Below, one piece after another: positions 60,891 to 64,000 of a stretch of DNA of 64,000 nt. A model generated the notes under the pieces. It was given only the letters and a program-made list of their open reading frames with translations. It ran no database searches and was not told where the DNA came from. The stretch covers positions 153,881 to 217,880 of the forward strand of contig CALYLX010000043.1 in NCBI GenBank assembly GCA_944990035.1, read 5' to 3'. Source of the stretch: Clitopilus passeckerianus. Lineage: Eukaryota > Basidiomycota > Agaricomycetes > Agaricales > Entolomataceae. The stretch's first letter is position 1. The number at the start of each line of letters is the position of its first letter. Made by a program: the position numbers and the translations under genes.

Positions 60891-61909
60891 TTAGGACACT
60901 CCTCGATCTCTGCACCCAATATGTCTTGCAGACCAGTCATCGTCAATCCACTCCCGCACAACAGCTGGTACGGCTACTTCGTTCGATACAACTCGTGAAC
61001 ACACTCGGCAGCGGCCAACGAACAGCGAGGAATACGAGGATAGCACGCTTACAACGTTCTCTATCCCGATGCTTTCGCCTTCAAGCATCTGTGCCATTTG
61101 TTGAGACAGCAGACGATATACCCCATATTCGGATTCGCAGTGGGGTCCTTTCTAGAAGGAAGAACAAAAAAGAGGCAGAGGGGTTTGAACAATCAACGTC
61201 ATGCAGCAGGTGTCGATTACATACCTTTTCACGCGGTCCGAATGCAGTCACACTCTCGACCACCAATTTCTTTTCAGAGTTATTGACGAGCGTCATAAAC
61301 GCCGTCAGCACGTCCTCTATCTTGAATCGCACCACGAGCTTTTCAGAAATCGACACCTGTGCTTGTTCTTGTCGCCGTTGCCTCCATAAATGTAGTTTGG
61401 CTTCATTCCGGGAGTTGAAATCCCGAATATACCGACGAATGCCTTCAAAGTCGGCAACTCCATGATCAACCAGCGGAAATTTTCTTATCTTCCTCTCGTC
61501 CGCGGTCGAAACATATGGCTCCGGTGATTTTGGAAATGATTCCTCGCCCCTGCGCTGGTCAGCTGGGGGTCAGTCCACTGGTTTCGGAGGCTCACCTCCG
61601 TTTCCGATTTTCATGCCGCAATCTGGGTTTGAGATCCGCCCCATCCGCTTCCAATCTTTCCTTCGCAGTGGTAAGCGCTTCCTGCACAGGTCCCGACCGA
61701 ATCTTCTCCGCGATCGACCGAACTTCAGAAAACTCGTTTCGAAGCTTGTCGGTGCCAGAGTGTGTATTGTCGGGTAACAACAAGTTTTCATTGCCGGGTG
61801 CCTTGAGAAGACTAGTTGGAAGTAACCTTAGGTTCTGTATTTGGACGCGAAGATCTAACAATGATTGAATATGAGCGCGTAGCTTTGCTGTTTGTTCATT
61901 GTCGTCCAT
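60891..61909 (-). CDS. MED27: Mediator complex subunit 27-like
   Basis: Exons 61596-61909, 61225-61549 and 60891-61151 encode 299 aa. MED27 belongs to the tail/upper part of Mediator and links activators to RNA polymerase II. The N-terminus is helical (QTAKLRAHIQSLLDLRVQIQ), and the C-terminus has the family's cysteine-bearing end: LFVGRCRVCSRVV...VPAVVREW...RHIGCRD, with CxxC followed by a distant His/Cys. The frame is open further upstream (to 62188), but that extension almost abuts the stop of the next gene, so the Met at 61909 (MDDNEQTAK) is chosen. Confidence 0.8.
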
Positions 61910-62192
61910 TAGAAAGAGTGACTGTTTGCTTACGTAAGTACATGTCCTAAACTCTTCAACCTCCTTAGGCTCCATTCCCTCAATCGTATTCACTGCAACG
62001 TTCCCATGCCGATTAATCCAACCCATTCGTTGCTGTAGCGCCCAACGTAGAAAAATGCGGTGATGCCGCCGGTAGCTGGGAGGAGACACGAAAACTGTAG
62101 GATTATCGAGCAATGCTATCTCCGGGGTGTTGATCATCGCCGGTGGCTTTCCGTTCACGATCTGTTGGAGAATTGAAATGCCATACATATCT

Positions 62193-62649
62193 TCATTGAC
62201 AAGTGAAATTCACATTGCCGCTATTCGCCCACTCCGAAAGTCCAAGCGCATTGAGCACTTGCCATGCATTAGAAAATCCACCCCCGGCGTCACCTAACCA
62301 GAATGAGATATCCCCGTATCATCGCTTTCACTACTCTTCCCAGCCAGAATGCTGGAACAAGCTTGAGCGGCAGATGCTTTCTCCGCAGACGAAACGAGGT
62401 CGCGCAGAAAGTCCCTGATTTTCTGCACTGGCTGTCTGTTTTCGTTCGGTGGTAGGATGAACAGTTGATCAGGGTAAAACTGGGAATGTGGCGCGCTTTC
62501 ACTGTTCCAAGTCTGCAACTCTGCTAGCATGAGTGCAGTTGAAGCAATGGATTCGGCAGCCGGCTTGCTCAATCCCCAGACTTATCAGATTCGACGATAG
62601 CATCTGTGAGTTGAGATTTATGGCTGATAGATTTGAGGTTGAGAGCCAT
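62193..62649 (-). CDS. Small hypothetical protein
   Basis: A single exon of 152 aa appears only if one base is added to each of two C4 runs (62312-62315 and 62574-62577); each correction restores a long, coding-looking frame. Not recognised. It is largely helical (LSKPAAESIASTALMLAELQ, KIRDFLRDLVSSAEKASAAQ) and ends with a Gly-rich turn and WQVLNALGLSEWANSGNVNF. No membrane segment or targeting signal is visible. It is divergent from the LETM1-type gene with 57 bp between start codons. Confidence 0.55.
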
Positions 62650-62706
62650 GGCAAGAGTGTGTGACTCGTGACCAACGTGACTGCTAAACCTCATTTTTCC
62701 TCGTCC
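62650..62706. promoter_or_regulatory. 57-bp divergent promoter
   Basis: Separates the small hypothetical gene and the LETM1-type gene. It contains two near-copies of (A/C)GTGAC (GACTCGTGACC, AACGTGAC). No TATA box. Confidence 0.4.
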
Positions 62707-64000
62707 ATGTTGGCTGCAAGGACGAGTTTGTTGCGCTCGTCGTCTGCTGCAGTCCGTTTTCGAACGTCGCAACAGCATTTTCCTCAACGCTCATTTTCAT
62801 TGGCTATAATTCACGTTATTATTCGACACCCACGTCAACGTCAGCCTCGACCGCGCAATCCTCGTCACTACCTCCCCCACACCAAATAATTTAAGAAAGC
62901 CCAAAGTCGAGCTTCGACCTGGTCCAGTCAAGCCACAGCGTACTTCCCAATCTTCTGCACCCACTGACTCGGCAACACGCACACCTGTCAAGCCAACAGT
63001 CAACTCAAATCTCCAGTCCAAGTCATCAGCTTCGTCTACGACCACCCCGTCCTTGACAGATGTCAAAAATGAAGCTATTCGTGACATAGAACTTGCGGAA
63101 GCCCACGGCGTTTTAAAACCACCTCCCCGGATGCAAACTGGTTCAAGAAAACTTTGCACAAGGGTATCGAGCTTGCGGTATGTCAGCTACGTATTAAGTG
63201 TACGACCTCTATCTTAAACTACTCTAGAAATTCTACTTTCGTGGAGTGAAACTTATTTGGACACGCCGTGCCGAGGTCGCTGCTATTCGTGCCCGCATTC
63301 AGCAAGGTGGTCACCCTCACTCGTGCGGAGAACAGGCTTATCCGAATTCAGAGGCAAGACGTGACAAAGTAAGAGGAATGAGTTCTGCACTATATCAAAG
63401 GCTAACCTTTGTTTCAGAGTTATTCCGTTCCTTTTCATCGCCCTCCTTCTGGAGGAAATCATCCCCTGATTGCCATTTGGGCACCTTCTACGTTACCCTC
63501 GACATGTATCCTCCCTTCGCAACAAGAGCGTATTCAAGAGAAACTTACCGAAAAGAAGCTCTCGCTCATCACTGAGCACAGGAATAGTTTGGTCCAATTG
63601 AAGCAGCTCGAGGCACCGTCAGGTCATATAGCCCTCGAGAAGCTTGCTCAGGCTGGAGCTGCGACTGTAATCTGCGGGTGCGCAATTTGAAAGAATTTAT
63701 ATTAATATACTCCTAACGCGGTGCCATTAGTGCCTTGAGGTTGTCCACGCTTGGCATCGACGCTCTTAGAGTGCGGCGGATACGCAAGCACTTGCAGTTC
63801 CTTGCTGTCGATGACAGCTTGCTCCCTCAGGATGGCTTGAAGAATCTTTCGGAACGGGACCTTCTTCAGGCCCTGCAAGAACGTGGCTTGTGCGTCCCTT
63901 TTTGCTGTTATATTCACGTCGTATCTGATCTTTCATCATAGGTTGACTCAAGGACTCTCAAAGACAGCTATGGAGTCACGCCTCCAATGGTGGCTTGACT
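62707..64000 (+). CDS. LETM1-domain mitochondrial inner-membrane protein (3' end outside the window)
   Basis: Five exons are visible: 62707-63177, 63228-63368, 63418-63677, 63731-63890 and 63942 to the window edge. LETM1/Mdm38 proteins act in mitochondrial K+/H+ exchange and bind mitoribosomes. Start: a basic presequence MLAARTSLLRSSSAAVRFRT and RYYST-like cleavage region, then a Ser/Thr-rich linker. The LETM1 domain follows: WFKKTLHKGIEL, FYFRGVKLIWTRRAEVAAIR, the membrane helix VIPFLFIALLLEEIIPLIAI and IRKHLQFLAVDDSLL. The coding frame needs one added base at T4 62794, C5 62874 and C4 63125, and a change at CCC 63314. Confidence 0.85.

Noticed and set aside
61909..62188. N-terminal extension of MED27 by 93 codons
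   Set aside because: The frame is open but would begin 5 bp from the stop of the upstream gene, leaving no promoter, and the extension does not resemble Mediator.

Overview
The window is a nuclear fragment of a filamentous basidiomycete, most likely a mushroom-forming Agaricomycete. The evidence is the gene density on the right (about one gene per 1.7 kb), almost all genes split by 45-65 nt GT-AG introns, a KDZ/Ulp1 transposon, a Tad1-like LINE, and fungal families such as Rax2, HAP2, MedA, Dbf4, Atg5 and Dck1/DOCK.

Layout. (1) 1-2.6 kb: a fungus-specific cysteine-motif and coiled-coil gene of unknown function. (2) 2.6-21.1 kb: a transposon-rich island. It holds two head-to-head halves of a LINE (ORF2 on minus, ORF1 on plus) with a 1,607-bp Tc1/mariner element inserted exactly at their junction; a CpG-poor stretch with three divergent copies of an unnamed intron-bearing repeat, one split by a 604-bp solo LTR with a TATAC duplication; a tRNA-like (SINE-like) sequence; a decayed gene fragment; a recently inactivated KDZ transposase-Ulp1 gene; and a 1,284-bp non-autonomous hAT element with an 8-bp CTTGGAAA duplication, 156 bp upstream of the next gene. 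(3) 21.2-64 kb: ordinary euchromatin with 24 protein genes. In order: complex I 17.8-kDa-type subunit, RAX2 (with a C-terminal SH3), REI1, THO1, HAP2, a hypothetical, RPS18, ALA1, MRPL34, a CLASP-type TOG protein, a PP2C phosphatase, an RPEL protein, a DUF1279/FAM210-type protein, SPE2, a gene with two Zn2Cys6 fingers, DBF4, ATG5, a coiled-coil hypothetical, a DOCK-family GEF, MedA, MED27, a small hypothetical and a LETM1-type protein running off the right end.

Themes. Ribosome biogenesis and translation (REI1, RPS18, ALA1, MRPL34), polarity and small-GTPase signalling (RAX2, DOCK, CLASP), transcription (HAP2, MED27, MedA, Zn2Cys6, THO1) and mitochondrial function (complex I subunit, MRPL34, DUF1279, LETM1) are mixed, as is usual in fungi; nothing looks like a metabolic cluster. 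Several gene pairs are divergent with very short shared promoters (57-212 bp).

Caution for users: several otherwise intact genes are in frame only if one base is added to (once, removed from) a short homopolymer. I list these sites. They look more like base-calling errors than pseudogenes. No tools were run. Exon boundaries come from reading GT-AG sites and reading frame, checked by adding up exon lengths.
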